Position numbers and translations under genes: made by a program. A DNA stretch of 64,000 bases from Nectonema munidae (Eukaryota > Nematomorpha > Nectonematoida > Nectonematidae): NCBI GenBank assembly GCA_030549495.1, contig JAUIRK010000065.1, positions 568,001 through 632,000 of the forward strand. Reading direction: 5' to 3'. Positions 1 through 12,719 of the stretch are shown here, one piece after another. The notes beneath the pieces were generated by a model. It worked only from the letters and a program-made list of their open reading frames with translations, made no database searches and had not been told where the DNA came from. Position 1 is the stretch's first letter. The number at the start of each line of letters is the position of its first letter.

Positions 1-841
1 TGGACGTGAACATGTAGATCGGAAGAGAACAAGGATGCATGATTACACAAGTACACATGAAGCCAATATGGCAGAAATGAATGACAGAAGAAGCTTATCC
101 AGAAGAAGCCTATTTTAGATAAACTGGGTTGTTGCTGGTAAGATAGCTTAATGTGTTAAAAGAATTGAAATTGTGTGAGCTATTTAGACAAGCTGATTTT
201 GATAGTGTTATTAGAAACTTTGCAAATGATTTTCTTCTAATTTCATTCTTGATTGGATTTTACTATGAACATTATAAAGTCATATTAAAAAATGATAATA
301 TTTTCCCATTACTCAAATACCGATATGTTTTAACAAACTATGCTTCATATAATTAATAGAAGAGGATTTCTTGTTTAAATTAATGCACATTAATCAACCG
401 CAATTTTTTATCTTAAAATAATTTTGCAAATCTTATAGGGGTCCTAAATGGGTTTTGTTAGGGCTAAAAAATTTCTTTTGGGGGTCTTTTGTTTGTAGTC
501 CACCCGTTTTTTCAGATAAAAATTTTGGAATTAAAAGAATAGGTAAAGTAGTTTAAAGAGAAAATGTAAATTACCTAAATTTAAACGGCTTTCAGATGGG
601 ATTTTTTTTGATTTTACGGGATTTTCGGGCTAATATGTGGCTTCACCATTAATAAAATTTATGAGGGAATTTATTTTCATTTTTTATCCAAAAAAATACT
701 TGAAGTTTTTCCTTTGTAAGTTCACGACAAATTCATTATCTATGCAAGTAAATAATGAGGTTGCGTTACAAAATAATTTAAAAAAAAATTAACGCCATCT
801 TATAAAATTTATTTTGAGATAATCAAGTTGAAATGATAACT
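1..841. other. gene-free AT-rich stretch
   Basis: No coding region, RNA gene or repeat end is recognised here. The only notable signal is the motif TTAACGCCATCT at 789-800, one of several copies in the window. Short open frames such as 153-356 have AT-rich composition and no recognisable domain. Confidence 0.5.
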
Positions 842-1450
842 TCACACCAATGTAAAGAAAAAAAACATAAAAAAGTGCACATGAAACATAGAAGTGTTCT
901 GCATATCAAAATGACAATTGGGACATATCAAATAAGAGTGTTTTTTGCAAATATATTTTTTACAGAAAGAACACTTTCGGTAACCTCCAGTTCTAGATTT
1001 GCCATCCAGTATCGAATAATATTTTCTATTAGTGGAACTACTTTGGATGTCTTCTCCACCTGTAAAAAATCCATAAAATGATGGAATATTTTTGATAGGC
1101 CTTGAAATTTGCGAAACATTAGAGCGAAGGAGCATTGATTGTTCACAAAGTTTGAGAGATAAATCTTCCAAAAAATTTTCTTCCGCTTTCTTTAGTAGAA
1201 GTAGTTGAAAGCGGCACTATCCAAGTAATTAGCGAAGATGGCCATGGTCCATCGTCGACTAGGTTTATAAGAAGTGAAATCTCTTACCCTACGGTTGAAA
1301 CCATCAACACCAACTTTACATTGATTGCACAGTACTACAGTTTCTGGTTTGTTTTTATTTGATGTTATTGAGACACCCTTGATATGTTAAGATGTTAAAA
1401 GGTAGACCGCTTTAAAGTTGGCCTAGCATGCTTCATCAGGGTATATATAT
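842..1450 (-). pseudogene. piggyBac transposase C-terminal remnant (copy 1)
   Basis: Minus-strand remnant of a piggyBac (PGBD/DDE_Tnp_1_7) transposase, which cuts and pastes DNA at TTAA sites. Reading from about 1450 downward, a frame gives VYLLTS, then KPETVVLCNQCKVGVDGFNR. The second part matches the family's KGGVD block, which carries the third catalytic aspartate. RRWTMAIFANYLDSAAFNYF follows, matching the usual RRWPLALFYNLLD helix. A stop interrupts it near 1207. After a frame change, 1171-842 ends in KCSFCKKYICKKHSYLICPN plus a final Cys, the family's cysteine-rich zinc-binding tail. The N-terminal half is not clearly found upstream. A dead fragment; family assignment rests on the KVGVD block and the zinc tail. 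Confidence 0.85.
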
Positions 1451-2560
1451 TTAAAGTGATGCAGACTCAAAATCAACAACTTTACTCTCCGTTTCTTGTA
1501 AATTCAAAGTTCGTTTGTATTTTGGTTTAAGCACTTTAGGCAAAAAACGGAGATAGGATTTATTGTACCGCAAATAGCTAGTCTGTTCTTGCTAAGCGCT
1601 CACTTTGCTAATTTATGCCATGTGAAAAATTGTCCAAGAAAGACTTCACAAACTCCGGCTCGGCTAGGTCACATCCCGTAATCAAACGTTTGCAAATTTG
1701 AACACTAGAAAAGTAATTTATACCAATCAATCCTGAAACGTAAACTTCTGGCTTCATAACATAAAAAGTGTTTAAAAAAAGTATCGAGAATCACTCTGCC
1801 AGAAGATCATTTATCATTTGGATGCCTAGTATTTACATTATGAAATCAAATGAAGATATTTATAAAAGTGAACATTCGTCTTCCCATCACTCCACCAAAA
1901 AAAGGGATGGCCACTTGTATAAAAAAATGTGTCTTGTAGTTATTATTGGGCTTGTCCGAAATGAATAAGTCATACAAAATAGGCTAAAAGGTCAATGATT
2001 GCAAATCTTTCGTAGCACGCTCTCAACTGTTCACATTTTGAAATTCTCTTACTAAATTCAATTACCATTACAACACCCTCCTTTCATTTTTTTATTTAAA
2101 AAGTCTAAAGAAAAATCTACAAAAAATTACTTATAATTTTCTTTAATTTGATTAATTAACGTTATATGGGAGAAGAAATTGAAGATTTTGATGAGATCTT
2201 TAACGTATTTCGGTTGAGGGACTAAAATGACGTGAGGCCAAGTTATGACAATTTTGCGCTTGAACACGACCGCTAATCGTATCCCTACGCTCCCAGAAAA
2301 ATCTTGCTCCATCGGGAGCTATCAAGTGTCATCTGTTTGATCTTCTACGCCTCCTTCTTCTTCCTCTTCCAAATCTTGTGAGAAAGGCTCTTCTGAAGTT
2401 GAAACTTAGGCATAAATATCTCAGGCTGATTCGTCTGAACTGAAGGAATGCAGAACAGATTCAGTAGAAGAAGAACTTGATGTATTGGAAGAAAACTCCA
2501 TGAACGTTGCGACAAAAGAGTGAGCAAACAGGTTGAGATGAAAAAGCAAAATTGTGTATG
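1451..2560. other. no gene recognised; possible piggyBac flank
   Basis: This lies upstream of the copy 1 piggyBac remnant and might hold its decayed N-terminal half, but no conserved block could be aligned. A plus-strand acidic stretch around 2460-2510 (reading DSVEEELDVLEEN) is open for a short distance only. Confidence 0.3.
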
Positions 2561-2700
2561 CAGGGGTCGGCAACTTTTAGATGCCAAACTTAGCTGAGAA
2601 GCGCATTGCGCGAACCAACCTCATAATAGCATAATGACATGCCACCCATCTCATACAGCACGGGCATATGCTTTTCGAACTCGCTATAACCGACATTTTG
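2561..2700 (+). mobile_element. hAT-type terminal end (partial)
   Basis: The sequence CAGGGGTCGGCAACTTTTAG starts at 2561. It is the canonical 5' terminal inverted repeat of a hAT family (CAGGGGTCGGCAAC...). The 8 bp before it are TGTGTATG. No matching right end (GTTGCCGACCCCTG) or second TGTGTATG target copy was found downstream, so the element is truncated or badly decayed and its true end is unknown. Confidence 0.55.
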
Positions 2701-4272
2701 TTTTATTTTCAAAATGCGGGCAAATTAAAACTTTTCAAATTATAAATATTGTAAGTAAATTAAATTTCCATTTTTGTGTTTCCAAATTTCTTAAATATAT
2801 ATAATTTGACGCAAAATGAAATAAATTTAAAAGGTCTCCTCCACTTATACCCAAATGACCTTCGAAGTAGATTCTTTTGGGATTGTTCAGACAAATATAA
2901 GTCTAATCTTTTATATTTATTATTTTAAAAAGTACAAAAATATATATGGAGGATCTAAAATGGAAAAAATTAGTTGTTTTCAGTGAAAAATGGGTAATAA
3001 TGATGAATGCCTCCTTTCTTTTATGTCTTACAAAATAATAGCATTTTTCAAATGGCAAATGAAATGCTACTCCAAAAGCGGAAAACAAGAAGGGCTTCTC
3101 CTTTTTAACTATTATAACACTTAATTAGTGCGGAGGGGTATTTTAATGCCGCGCTGTGTTTCAAGCTTATATCTTTCACAAAAATATTAGCCGTTAATTT
3201 TCAGCACTTTCAGTATCTTTAATTTTGACAATCTATTTTCTTAAATTAATAGTAGTTGCACACAATTCAGCGATTGCAATTCCAATACAAGACAAAATAA
3301 AGTGCATCTCTTTTGCTCAATACTCTACTTAATGACATGGGTGTATTGGATAAAAGGGTAGGGAATTCCTAGTCCAAATTCCTGAAAACTAAAATCATCT
3401 CTCCCAAAATCCCCGAAAACCAAAATCCCCGTTTCCAAAAACACCGAAAATTTATGTCACTGCTACCTTAATTTTCGGTAATTTTGGTTGATTTTTTTAG
3501 GAATATACCTTGTGCATTGATCTACTCCAATAAAATTTTCATGACAATATTGTCAATGAGATAAATCTTTACTAGTCAATTTTTTCACTATAATTCTTCA
3601 AAAAATTAGCTGCTACATTTTTGAAAAGAATGAATGAAAACTTATAGACTAGAAAGAGATTTTGTTCACAAAATCTAATACTGTGAAGTCATCTTAGGAG
3701 TTTTATTTACAAATTAGAAATTAGCTACACAAGAGTATAAATGTTCGAAATCATTTGTGATTGACCTTCGTCGATAAGAATATCTCAATTTTGAAGTTTT
3801 GTAGCCTAAAAATTTTGTACCATGATATTTTCTTGAAATAAAAATCCTAAATATCGCAGTTACGAAAGGTCTAGGTGGCAAACTTTGTAAACTGGCTTAA
3901 AAATATTACAAAAATGTACTGTCTTTTTTCAGGTACATGATACAGAGTAATAGAGAGAAATAAATCATAATATGTAAGTCAGTACAATAACTTCTTTTGA
4001 TTCGATGGTAATGATGAAGAGATGTTGCATCATTTGTAACATTTATATCTATAAATATTAAATATAGATGCCCCCAGTTATTACCTAAAAATAAAAGTTT
4101 ATAGATAAAGCGTTCAACTTACATCTTCGTTTAGTGCAATTGAGAATTTGAAACGTTTTCATCGCTACATCATTCTTTTTTGTCATTATCTTCACACTTC
4201 TGCGTCATTCAAAATAATTTGATTTTGTTTTCAATTTCTTGAATCTGAAAGACTCTTTCCACTTTCCAACTC
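2701..4272. other. gene-free AT-rich stretch
   Basis: Nothing recognisable on either strand. A C/A-rich patch at 3370-3450 repeats short words such as AAAATCCCCGAAAAC and looks like simple sequence. Confidence 0.45.
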
Positions 4273-4518
4273 GTGAAAACTTTGAATATCATGTCTCAAA
4301 TTGATGAAACTGGTAATTTACTTCAAGAAAATACACCTTTTCAAGAGAACTTTGATTCTGAATCAGACACCGAAGAAATTTCTGATCATCTCTTTGATAG
4401 TGAAGAATTGAGCTTAGCTGATTCGGATGATGATGGAATTGGAAAGCCTTGCGCAGCCTTAGACAATTTAGCGTGGAGAGAAAACGAATGCCAAAAAATT
4501 CTCGGACTAGAAAACTAA
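4273..4518 (+). CDS. small acidic ORF, unrecognised
   Basis: An 81-aa open frame from ATG to stop. It is strongly acidic in the middle (SESDTEEISDHLFDSEELS, then LADSDDDG) and has no membrane segment or zinc motif. Acidic N-termini of this kind are common in piggyBac and PGBD transposases, and this could be such a first segment, but no catalytic block follows in any frame. A translated fragment of a repeat-protein family lies 350 bp downstream. Function unknown; it may not be a gene. Confidence 0.25.
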   Translation: MKTLNIMSQIDETGNLLQENTPFQENFDSESDTEEISDHLFDSEELSLADSDDDGIGKPCAALDNLAWRENECQKILGLEN

Positions 4519-4853
4519 ATATTATTACTCACCTTCATGGATTGAAAGGCAGGAGTAAGAAATCATTAGAACTCTTTTTTGATTAATTAAGATTAATTCT
4601 TAATTAATGATTAAATAAGAACTTAATTTATGTCGATGCCTGAGGTTTGATGACAAAGGTATTGGATCAAGTAGAAGCTTTACAGGTAGTTAAACTTCAG
4701 CAAATATGTGGGAAGTAGGTTTGACTAAACCTCAATTTTCTGGTTGCCAACATCATATTTTGGATAGAACGCTGAGACATCTTCTTGGCTTTTATTTTCT
4801 TGCATAAAACTAAAATGAAATTTTAGTATACTAAAATTATAAAAAAAAAAAGG

Positions 4854-5032
4854 TTCTCTAACGAAAAGTTTGAACATGAAAACTTTGAAGAGCTTCTTAA
4901 TTGCATTCAGAACACGAAATGCAAAAGTGCTGAAAAATGCTTCAAAAATCATTGGGTGAAAGATACTTCAGTTGTTGACATACCGCGAACAAATATCATT
5001 GCAGAAAGAGCAATACAACTAGTGGAAGACTA
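4854..5032 (+). pseudogene. fragment resembling tail of multicopy invertebrate repeat protein
   Basis: A plus frame reads LNCIQNTKCKSAEKCF, then DTSVVDIPRTNIIAERAIQL and VED before a stop. The segment ending ERAIQLVED parallels VVNDVAERGIKLIEDYHN at 43550-43600, in the better preserved copy at 42300-43740. Both would be the C-terminal part of a widespread, unassigned multicopy invertebrate protein family, probably transposon-encoded. The match is short, so the call is tentative. Isolated open pieces downstream (for example KKEVIESASSLYSRLFSDPR near 5790-5850) could not be assigned. Confidence 0.4.
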
Positions 5033-8000
5033 AAAGAAAAATTGCACAACCTTAAAATATCTTGATTTAAAATTTGTTTTAAAAAATAATTTTGGTTAAA
5101 TGCTGAATAAATTATATTTTTTGCACTTTTTTCAATAAATTTTAATTTTGTAAAATTTAGCATATAAAAATAAGGTAAAATGCATTCTTGATAAGTAAAT
5201 TAATTTTAATGTCATGTTTTGTTTTTATACCAAAAAGTTCATTGAAAAAACTATACAGGGTAAGCACAAAAAATGTGCGATTATACGTGACTAAGTCCGC
5301 TTCAAAATTAGAACATTCGTTTAAGTTGAACTTTTGGAAAAGTTGCACTTATTTGCTAACATTTATGTCATCGAACTTATTTCATAGTGTATTACACCGA
5401 TTTTGGTAAATCAAAGATTTCAGATTATAAGCATATAAACTTTCTTAATTGGAATATGCTTAGGTTGGAAGATTTTTGGAAATAGATAAAATGAAAGTAA
5501 ACGTGTATTTATATTCAAGAAAGCCCCTGTTTTGAAAATGATAATGAAATTGCCTTACTTTCTGAAATTTGAAAATCTTTAAAGCCGATAAAAGTTGCGC
5601 GCGAATATTTATGCAGAAAAGAAGCGAATATGTTGGATGACGTTTTAAAGTTCCCAAAAAGTAAATTTAAATCATATTTTAAACTACTTCAATGTAAGGA
5701 CAAAAGAAAATGAATTAAAAACTTGTGCATTTTTTAGGAAAATTTCTCAATAAAAATCATGATGACTCTGGTGAAAAGATAAATAAAAAAGAAGTAATTG
5801 AAAGTGCTTCAAGTCTTTATTCTCGCTTATTTTCAGATCCACGCTTTGAAAATGTAGCCAGAAACTGAATTTTAACTGATGTTGCATCAACGCAAGAAGA
5901 GAGAAAAAGTATAAAAGAAGAGAAGGATGATTTGCTTAAAAAAGTAAGGAACTCTATCAAGAATGTGATCACAAGTAGCAGCCGTGTAACGAAAAAATCT
6001 TCGGAGTTGTTCGTAGAAACAAGAAAAAGACCGGGAATGTTAATTTAAATTATTTAAAGCCAACTTCTGTCGCTTCTGAAAGTGTAAATGCTCTTACGTT
6101 TCTTCGTTTTTATTTTCATTCGTGTTCGTAAATAAATGTAGTTATATTTTAATCTTTGAGGATTGCGCGAGAAAAAGTAAAACTTTTCGAAGTCCTGGTC
6201 ACCAGAGGAATAGGTTACGAGAAGGACACACTACTGACAATAAAACAAAAAACCTTACCAGCTTTTATAACAAATATTTCCGCCTCAAAATTTCTAGAGC
6301 TTTCAAAGTAGTGACCGAGCGTTTTTAGGTTTAAAATGTATACTACTCCATTTTGGAGTGTCTTTTAACATTGAAAGATTATGTGTAATCCCTCATTTGA
6401 AATTAGTTTAATATGACGTCAGCAACCGCAACGAAATTTGTCGCAATCCTCTCATACTTCTCACAGTCCTCAAAAATTTGATTTTTTTGCGATCATTTGA
6501 AAAATGGGTGAAATTTTTGCAGTTTTTTCAAATGTGTACTTCAATTTGTTTTTTTACAAATCTCCATGAGTTGAAAAATCGTATACGAATTACGACATAA
6601 AACAGTTTTTATTGTAGAGTCGAGAAAATAAGTTTAATTTTACACATACACAGACAGACATTTATTTTAAATGTATTATATAAAAGATAACTGTTAGATT
6701 TTTGATTTAATTTTATTAAGGAAAAATAGCTTGTGTTTCAATGAAATAATTTTAGAATTTCCATTTTCATTCTCTACATAACAATAAAAATTTTACACAA
6801 GTTTACCAAGTTTAGTTATTCGGGCTGTAAAATTGTCAGCACTGATACGCATTTCTTTTGAATTTATTTCTTGATTCAGAATGCCAAGCAACAAGTCTTT
6901 GCTAGAAAAAGGAAAATAAGAGTTTTGTTATAGACTCAAATGCGATACTTTACTCTAACTAAGGTGTCATTTATCAACTTGTAGCATAAATGTTTTACCA
7001 ACTATCGCTAAAAGTATTTTGTTGCGGATATATTTGTTCGTGAGACTTTGGCTATAGTGCTAGTGGAAAAAACTGCAACACCACATCCCAACATACCTCA
7101 GTTGATATTCACCTTTCATTACTTGACAAACTCTAACTAGCCTTAAATTTTTATCATGACTGAATTACTGGAACTAGAATAATATTTGATTTTTTCATAA
7201 GAAAAACAGTTAAAAATGAATTCATTTATTGAAAATCTTTATAAGATATAAAAAAAGACATGTTTATGGATAAAGAGAGTTCAAAAGAGCATAAGTATAA
7301 TAATAAAATTGAATGACAAAAAGCGTTATATTTATAGAACTGACGTTTGTAAGAAGTTACACAAAAAATTATTGAAACAATATGGATGGAATTTTGAACT
7401 TTGTAATCCAGACATAGATTTGTTTTCAAGCCAATGCATCCAGGCATAAGATTTGTCTTCCATTTTTTAATATAATCAATGTAGTTTTTCATACCACCCA
7501 AGAGATACTAGAGAGGTACTACTTATTCCACTTCGCTCTCAACTAAAACTAAAACTTATAATGCTCTGTAATTTCAAAAATATCAAAACTTACAAAAAGT
7601 GTGTTTTTCCTATAAATACATGTAAAGTAGGATCTTCAGAATGACAGTGTTATAATTCCTTATTACTCTGATTTACTTTAAATGAACTTATACACGTAAT
7701 TCTTGGGCCGAGTTTATCTATTTTTTGCAGCAAATCAAGTTCTTAATGTTCCAATGTATTTCCCCAAATTATGAGAATTTTGAATTTCCTAACCCATTCA
7801 ACAAGAAAAATGTTGGCAGAAATGTCAAGAAATCAAAAAATAGTTTTTTAAGTAAAATATTTTTTTAGCCCAATGATAAATTTTTTGCTCGAAATCATTT
7901 TGTTCTACAAAGTAAAAGAAAAGAAATATCTAACAACTCTTTCGAAAACTGGACGAGTGCATTTTTGGCATTGAATCGCTGAGAAAAATGGAATCAATAT

Positions 8001-8060
8001 TATTTAAACTGTTGAAAAAATGAAAACGTTGCGTAAATCTTTTATTTAACAAAATGCCAG
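5033..8060. other. no gene recognised
   Basis: AT-rich DNA with short unassigned open pieces (5740-6040 plus; 7226-7501 minus, 91 aa). None carries a family signature that I recognise. The 7226-7501 frame is rich in Ile, Phe and Tyr, as expected from composition alone. Confidence 0.4.
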
Positions 8061-8068
8061 CAATAATA

Positions 8069-8093
8069 TTTCGGTCACTATGACCTTCTTCAG
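8069..8093 (-). ncRNA. hammerhead-ribozyme-like core (candidate)
   Basis: On the minus strand the order is CTGAAGA, one A, a perfect 5-bp hairpin GGTCA-TAG-TGACC, then GAAA. This fits the hammerhead core CUGANGA / stem II / GAAA, apart from the extra unpaired base before stem II. Such motifs are known from the terminal repeats of Penelope-like elements and other retrotransposons. Stems I and III and the UH cleavage site could not be drawn with confidence, and no Penelope reverse transcriptase is seen nearby, so this is a candidate only. Confidence 0.35.
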
Positions 8094-10470
8094 ATATATA
8101 TGACATAAAATTAAAACGTGGAGTTTTTTGCTTGCTGAGTGTTGAGAGGGATTGAAAAAATGAGTAAATCTAATTAATGCTGTAAATAAACACGTTAATA
8201 CTTAATTAATACTTCCTGTTTTGATGACTAATTTTTATACTGAAATAATTTTGGCACAAAAGCCTAAAAAGGTAAAAAAAAAATGGTAGCCATTGAAGTG
8301 TTAAAAATGATCACATTAAATTTCCATCAAAATCTGGGAATACGGTAGTAAGGTGTATTTGCTTATAGTGAATAAATTTATGAAGCTTGAGGTTTTTGAA
8401 GATGTGTTTGTATGACTTTATTGAACACCAAAATAAACAAGAAAAAGAAACAAATTTAGGGAAATGGCAAAGTGTCAACTACTAGTGTTTGAGTAAAATA
8501 AGTATATCAATGAAGATAAATATGATATTCCATTGTTTAGATCAATTTTCATTAAATTGAATTAGATTATAATTCATAGAAGCACCATAGAAATCATAAA
8601 TCGAATTTCGAATTGAGGAAAGGACGGCATTGATACTAACGGACAAGGTTTCGGAGCTTGTTCATTGTAGGCACACGCTACAGATTCATCAGCACTCTTT
8701 CTATTTCACATATGTTCCAATAAAACATTCGCAAAACAAGACGTAGCATTTGCTCTTAGCCGGATCATAGAGTAAAAAGTCTATTAAATAAATGCAGGCC
8801 CATTTGTGAAATGAAACCAAACTTTTCTCGAAATTTGTAAAACCTCAAGAACTAACACGGCAATTATAAATGAGGCATCCTCAAATTTAAAGCATTAGGA
8901 TTTCTAAAGTTATAACTGCAGGGCAAACAATTTTTTACCTAAAAAAATCCTATTTTTTGACTTTATAATCAATATTTTTTGACTTATTGCACTAAATTTT
9001 TGTCCTAAAGAAAATTTGAAGTTTTTCGATTAAATCGTTCCTTAGATTTAATTAAAAAATCAAAAAATTTTGAGTAAAATAAGTTTAGTTTTAAAATAAT
9101 ATTTAATATTTTTGGTTCGTAGTTTTTTAAATTTTCCTTGACCTAAAAATTCCAAAAAAGGGAAGGAAATTTAGTTAAAACTAATTTTAAACTGATTTAG
9201 AGTGTCTTTTTGTTTTTTTTAATTGTTTTTTTGACTTTTGTTCGCCCTGGTTATAAGTCATAAGTAGAGGAAAGAAAATTTTACCTATAAATTCTTCAAA
9301 AATTGACCTAATGACTTTAAAAAGTAGCTTTTTTTTGTATAAAAAAGTGATCTATAAGTCATTCTATATTAACTTTTTTCCAATATTTTAAATATGCTCT
9401 TTGGAAAATGCGGGATCTTTTTGACAAAAGCTTTTTAAAGCAGTTGAATTTAACTTTCTCTTTCTGTTGCCTGTTTAGATAAGAGCATATATACCTATCT
9501 TTTTACATTCATGGTTTCCTTTTCATTATTTTGTTCTTGCGCTCATTTTCTAGATTCACTTTCATCATCTTTAGAATCGACATTTCTATACATAAATCAA
9601 ATACATCTTTCCTTGCAAAATTCGGATATCATGCTTTAAAATTATTTCATTTATGTGCCAGAATGAAGGTTATAAAAATGAAACGATCTAATCTTTAGTT
9701 GGTTTGTGAACTCTTCGGTATATAAAAGCAATTTGAAAATTCTAAATACTGGCTTTCTGTTTAAGATAACGTGTTAAGCTTTTACAAAAAAGGACTATTA
9801 AAAAAAGTAATCCATAAAAAGTTGGCCTTTGCCACCTAAAAACTTGGACTTATTTTACAGAAACATTAAAAAAAAACCATTTACGTGTTTTAGAACAAAC
9901 GCTATTAAAAATCAAAGTTTGACGTTATTGACTCACAAGTCCCAACTGACGTAGTCATAAGAAGCTGGCGATATCCTAAAATTCTATATCATGATTTATG
10001 ATGTTTAATCCACTTTTAAATAATTTCTAATATTTATTCTTTTATTTTCTATTTATTTTTTTAGTTTTTCGAGTGTCCAAACCAATTTTTTTGTCTCAGA
10101 GTAGAAAGTCAATAAACTTCATAGTTAAAAATTGTGTTATTATTATTTTCTCGTTTAGGCAAGTGCCAAAAACATGAACGTAAATTAATTCACTCAAATT
10201 AAAAATGATTTATACATATTTACTGGCATAACAATAACTACGTACGAAAAAATCTTGTCTTCGCTTTTTGTTGTAGTAATTCTATGCAACTAAAAACGAT
10301 ATCAGTGAGATCCTCCTTTGTTCAATATTTTCAAAGTTTTCTAAGTATCCCTTAATTTAGAGTTGTGTTAAAACAACTCAAAGCATCGCAATTTAAAACG
10401 TGAATACCACTTTCATTTATAAATGAGAGGTCTAGTAAGAACTCCATGAAGACAACTTCTCCTACCTTAT
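8094..10470. other. no gene recognised
   Basis: AT-rich, with long A and T runs around 8930-9230. A second ribozyme-like string, CTGATGA ... CTCCGAAAC, lies at about 8646-8692 on the minus strand. It lacks a paired stem II next to the core, so it was not called. Confidence 0.4.
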
Positions 10471-10497
10471 TTATATCAAAAGTCGAGCTAGACCTCG

Positions 10498-10645
10498 GGG
10501 GGATAACTTACAAGACTTTATTTTATCCGTGGTCAGGCAAGACATACGGGGAGATAACTTGCAAGGCCTTCTTTTATCAGAGGTCTGGCAAGACCTCTCG
10601 GGAGATAACTTGAAAAACCTTATTTTATCAGAGGTCTGTATATTT
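10498..10645 (+). repeat. 51-bp minisatellite, about three units
   Basis: Three units start with (G)GATAACTTG/ACAAG near 10502, 10553 and 10604, exactly 51 bp apart. Each runs through TTTTATC..GGTC.GGCAAGACC.C.CGGG. Because 51 is a multiple of three, the minus strand stays open across the array as a 17-residue repeat (DKxxxCKLSPRxSCxxT). That explains the 66-aa ORF at 10471-10671, which is not evidence of a gene. Confidence 0.8.
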
Positions 10646-10689
10646 CGTTGACAAGGGTTCTTTTTACACATTACATTAAGAAGTATATG

Positions 10690-11480
10690 TTGGTTAACAA
10701 AACGCAGAAAGATTTTTTAGTAACTCTCCTACAGAAGTAGTAAAACGGTTGATTGACCCAATTCCAGGAACTGGGAGAAATATTACCACTGACAACTGGT
10801 ACAGGATATGATGAGGGATGAGGGATGGTACTTGATATGAAAAAGATTTACCGGCTAACATTGGTAGGAACAAAAAGCAGAAAAGGAATTCCTAAACACT
10901 TTACAGGTGACATAAAAGAAGTTTATTCAAGCAATTTTTTATTCACAAAAGATTTTTTCTGGTCTCTTGGATTCCTAAAAAATTAAGTTGTAACTCTTCT
11001 TTATAGCATGCATCACGAGGCGAATATTAAGAACACAGAAAAGAAAAAAACCCGAAGTGATACATTTTTATAATGAGCAAAATACGGTGTTGATTTAGTG
11101 GACCAGCTATCTTCTAAATATAAGGTAGCGAGGTGAACAAGAAGATGGCCAATGTGTATATTCTATGGCTTATGTAATAATGCAGGATTTAATGCAAGCT
11201 GAGTGACCCTTCTTCAAAAACTTTGCGAAGAAATTTCTTATTGATTCTTGATAAGGATTAAATATATATTCTGCCTAGAATATATAAAAACAAGACAAAG
11301 CATTGAAACTTTGAATTCATCTTTTATAGCAAACGATTTCCAAGATCGTCCCTCAAGTTCAAGCTCTGATAAAATTTCAAGATGCAAAATTTCCCCATGA
11401 AAAGAAGATAAAAAACTAAAGTTTAATGTATAAAGTGTAAAAATCCTCCCTGTAAAAATCCTCAAAAAGTATCCTGTGAA
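10690..11480 (+). pseudogene. piggyBac transposase C-terminal half (copy 2)
   Basis: Plus-strand remnant read across frame changes. RLIDPIPGTGRNITTDNWY contains the TTDNW block with the second catalytic aspartate. Then come LPANIGRNKKQKRN, KDFFWS and, from about 11071, HFYNEQNT followed by DLVDQLSSKYKVAR, which holds the third aspartate (family GVDLVDQ). Near 11450 a Cys-rich piece, CKNPPCKNPQKVSCENC, is the zinc-binding tail. Many stops and frame changes show it is dead. Sequence details differ from the 842-1450 and 17.7-19.3 kb copies, so it probably belongs to a different piggyBac family. The N-terminal half is not upstream. A separate N-terminal half lies downstream at 12720-13350, so the locus may be rearranged. 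Confidence 0.8.
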
Positions 11481-12719
11481 AATTGTGTAAATTCATCTGT
11501 TAAAAATTTTTAACATAAATAAATTTGTTAGCAATTTTTTATATTCTAGATGGCGTTAAAAACTTTTTTTTCTAAAAAAAATCATGCAAAAATACAATTT
11601 AAGTTGCATCTAAATTCAAATTCATTTTTTAAACTTTATATTTAGGTATTTTTTCAATAAATTTTTAAATAATTTTCCCAAATACAAATTAGGGTATTTT
11701 AATACCTCACCGCACTACTTACGGTAAAAAATGGCGCACTAAACTGTATGAAATATATTGATCAGATGTATGCCTCCAAACACGCATAAGGCGATGCGTA
11801 TAATAACATTTATCCTAGAGACTGGTGAATATTAACAAAGCGCTTTTGATTAGTTTGTATAACAAAGATAACTTATTCTGGACAGTGTTCTTACGTAATA
11901 ATAGGAAGTATTATAGCAAAAAGTAGATTTTTGATTTTAAAATTGTTGAAAACATACATATATATATAATCAATAAATAAATCCTGAAATACGAACTTGA
12001 TTTACTCATTTTTTCCAGTATTTATGGAAAAATAGCTTTCAAATTCAAATTGAGTATATAATTTGCAACATTTTTAAGTATCGCACTGTATGTTTCGACA
12101 ACTATTTTGGAGCCAACGTTGCACATGTGGAAGATGTTATTTTAAGCTTATTAAAAAACATATAATTTTCTTTTCCCCTTCACTGTCAATTGAATGTGCT
12201 AATTAGATATTTGACTAAAAAGGTTGTGTAAAATTTGCGCTGTAAAAGTTGAGAAGTTGTATATATCTGTAAACTTTTTAAAGAAAAAATAATTTAAAAA
12301 ATATTTTTTTGCAATCAAAATAGTAATTTTCTATAAAAAAACAGAATTTCAGAATTTATATATGCTTAAAGTTTAAAGGTTTTATTCAAACTTGTTTGGA
12401 TTTTTTCATGTTCCACTTGTGCAACGCTCGCATTTCGACCACAATACATACCAAATAATTTTTGTCAATTCCATTTTAATTTTGCTTAAAAAAAATTAGT
12501 TAAATTATTTTGCCTGTAAAACAATATTTTCACATTTTTCTACACAAAGACTCGTTGCTTTTTACAAGACTACATGCTACTTTTTAACATCTGTGCTTTG
12601 AATTGGCACTTTATCACTAATTTTTCATTCGTGTTTTAACCTCTATATCTCGCTTCATTTTTTGTTGCTTCTGTCTAGCATTTATTTTTAATTTTTAGTA
12701 AATACTTGACCATTTTGTT
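11481..12719. other. gene-free AT-rich stretch
   Basis: No gene seen. Contains AGATGGCGTTAA at 11548-11559, the inverse of the motif at 789. Otherwise low-complexity A/T sequence. Confidence 0.45.

Noticed and set aside
1395-1440. CTGATGAAGCATGC string on minus, hammerhead-like
   Set aside because: No GAAA follows, stem II cannot form properly, and the stretch overlaps readable piggyBac coding sequence.
8646-8692. CTGATGA ... CTCCGAAAC on minus as another hammerhead
   Set aside because: The bases next to the two core halves do not pair to close stem II; only an internal TGTAG/CTACA hairpin exists.
9945-9995. 42-bp minus-strand exon between TTTTAG and GTGAGT
   Set aside because: Open in one phase but the acceptor lacks a pyrimidine tract and no neighbouring exon supports it.
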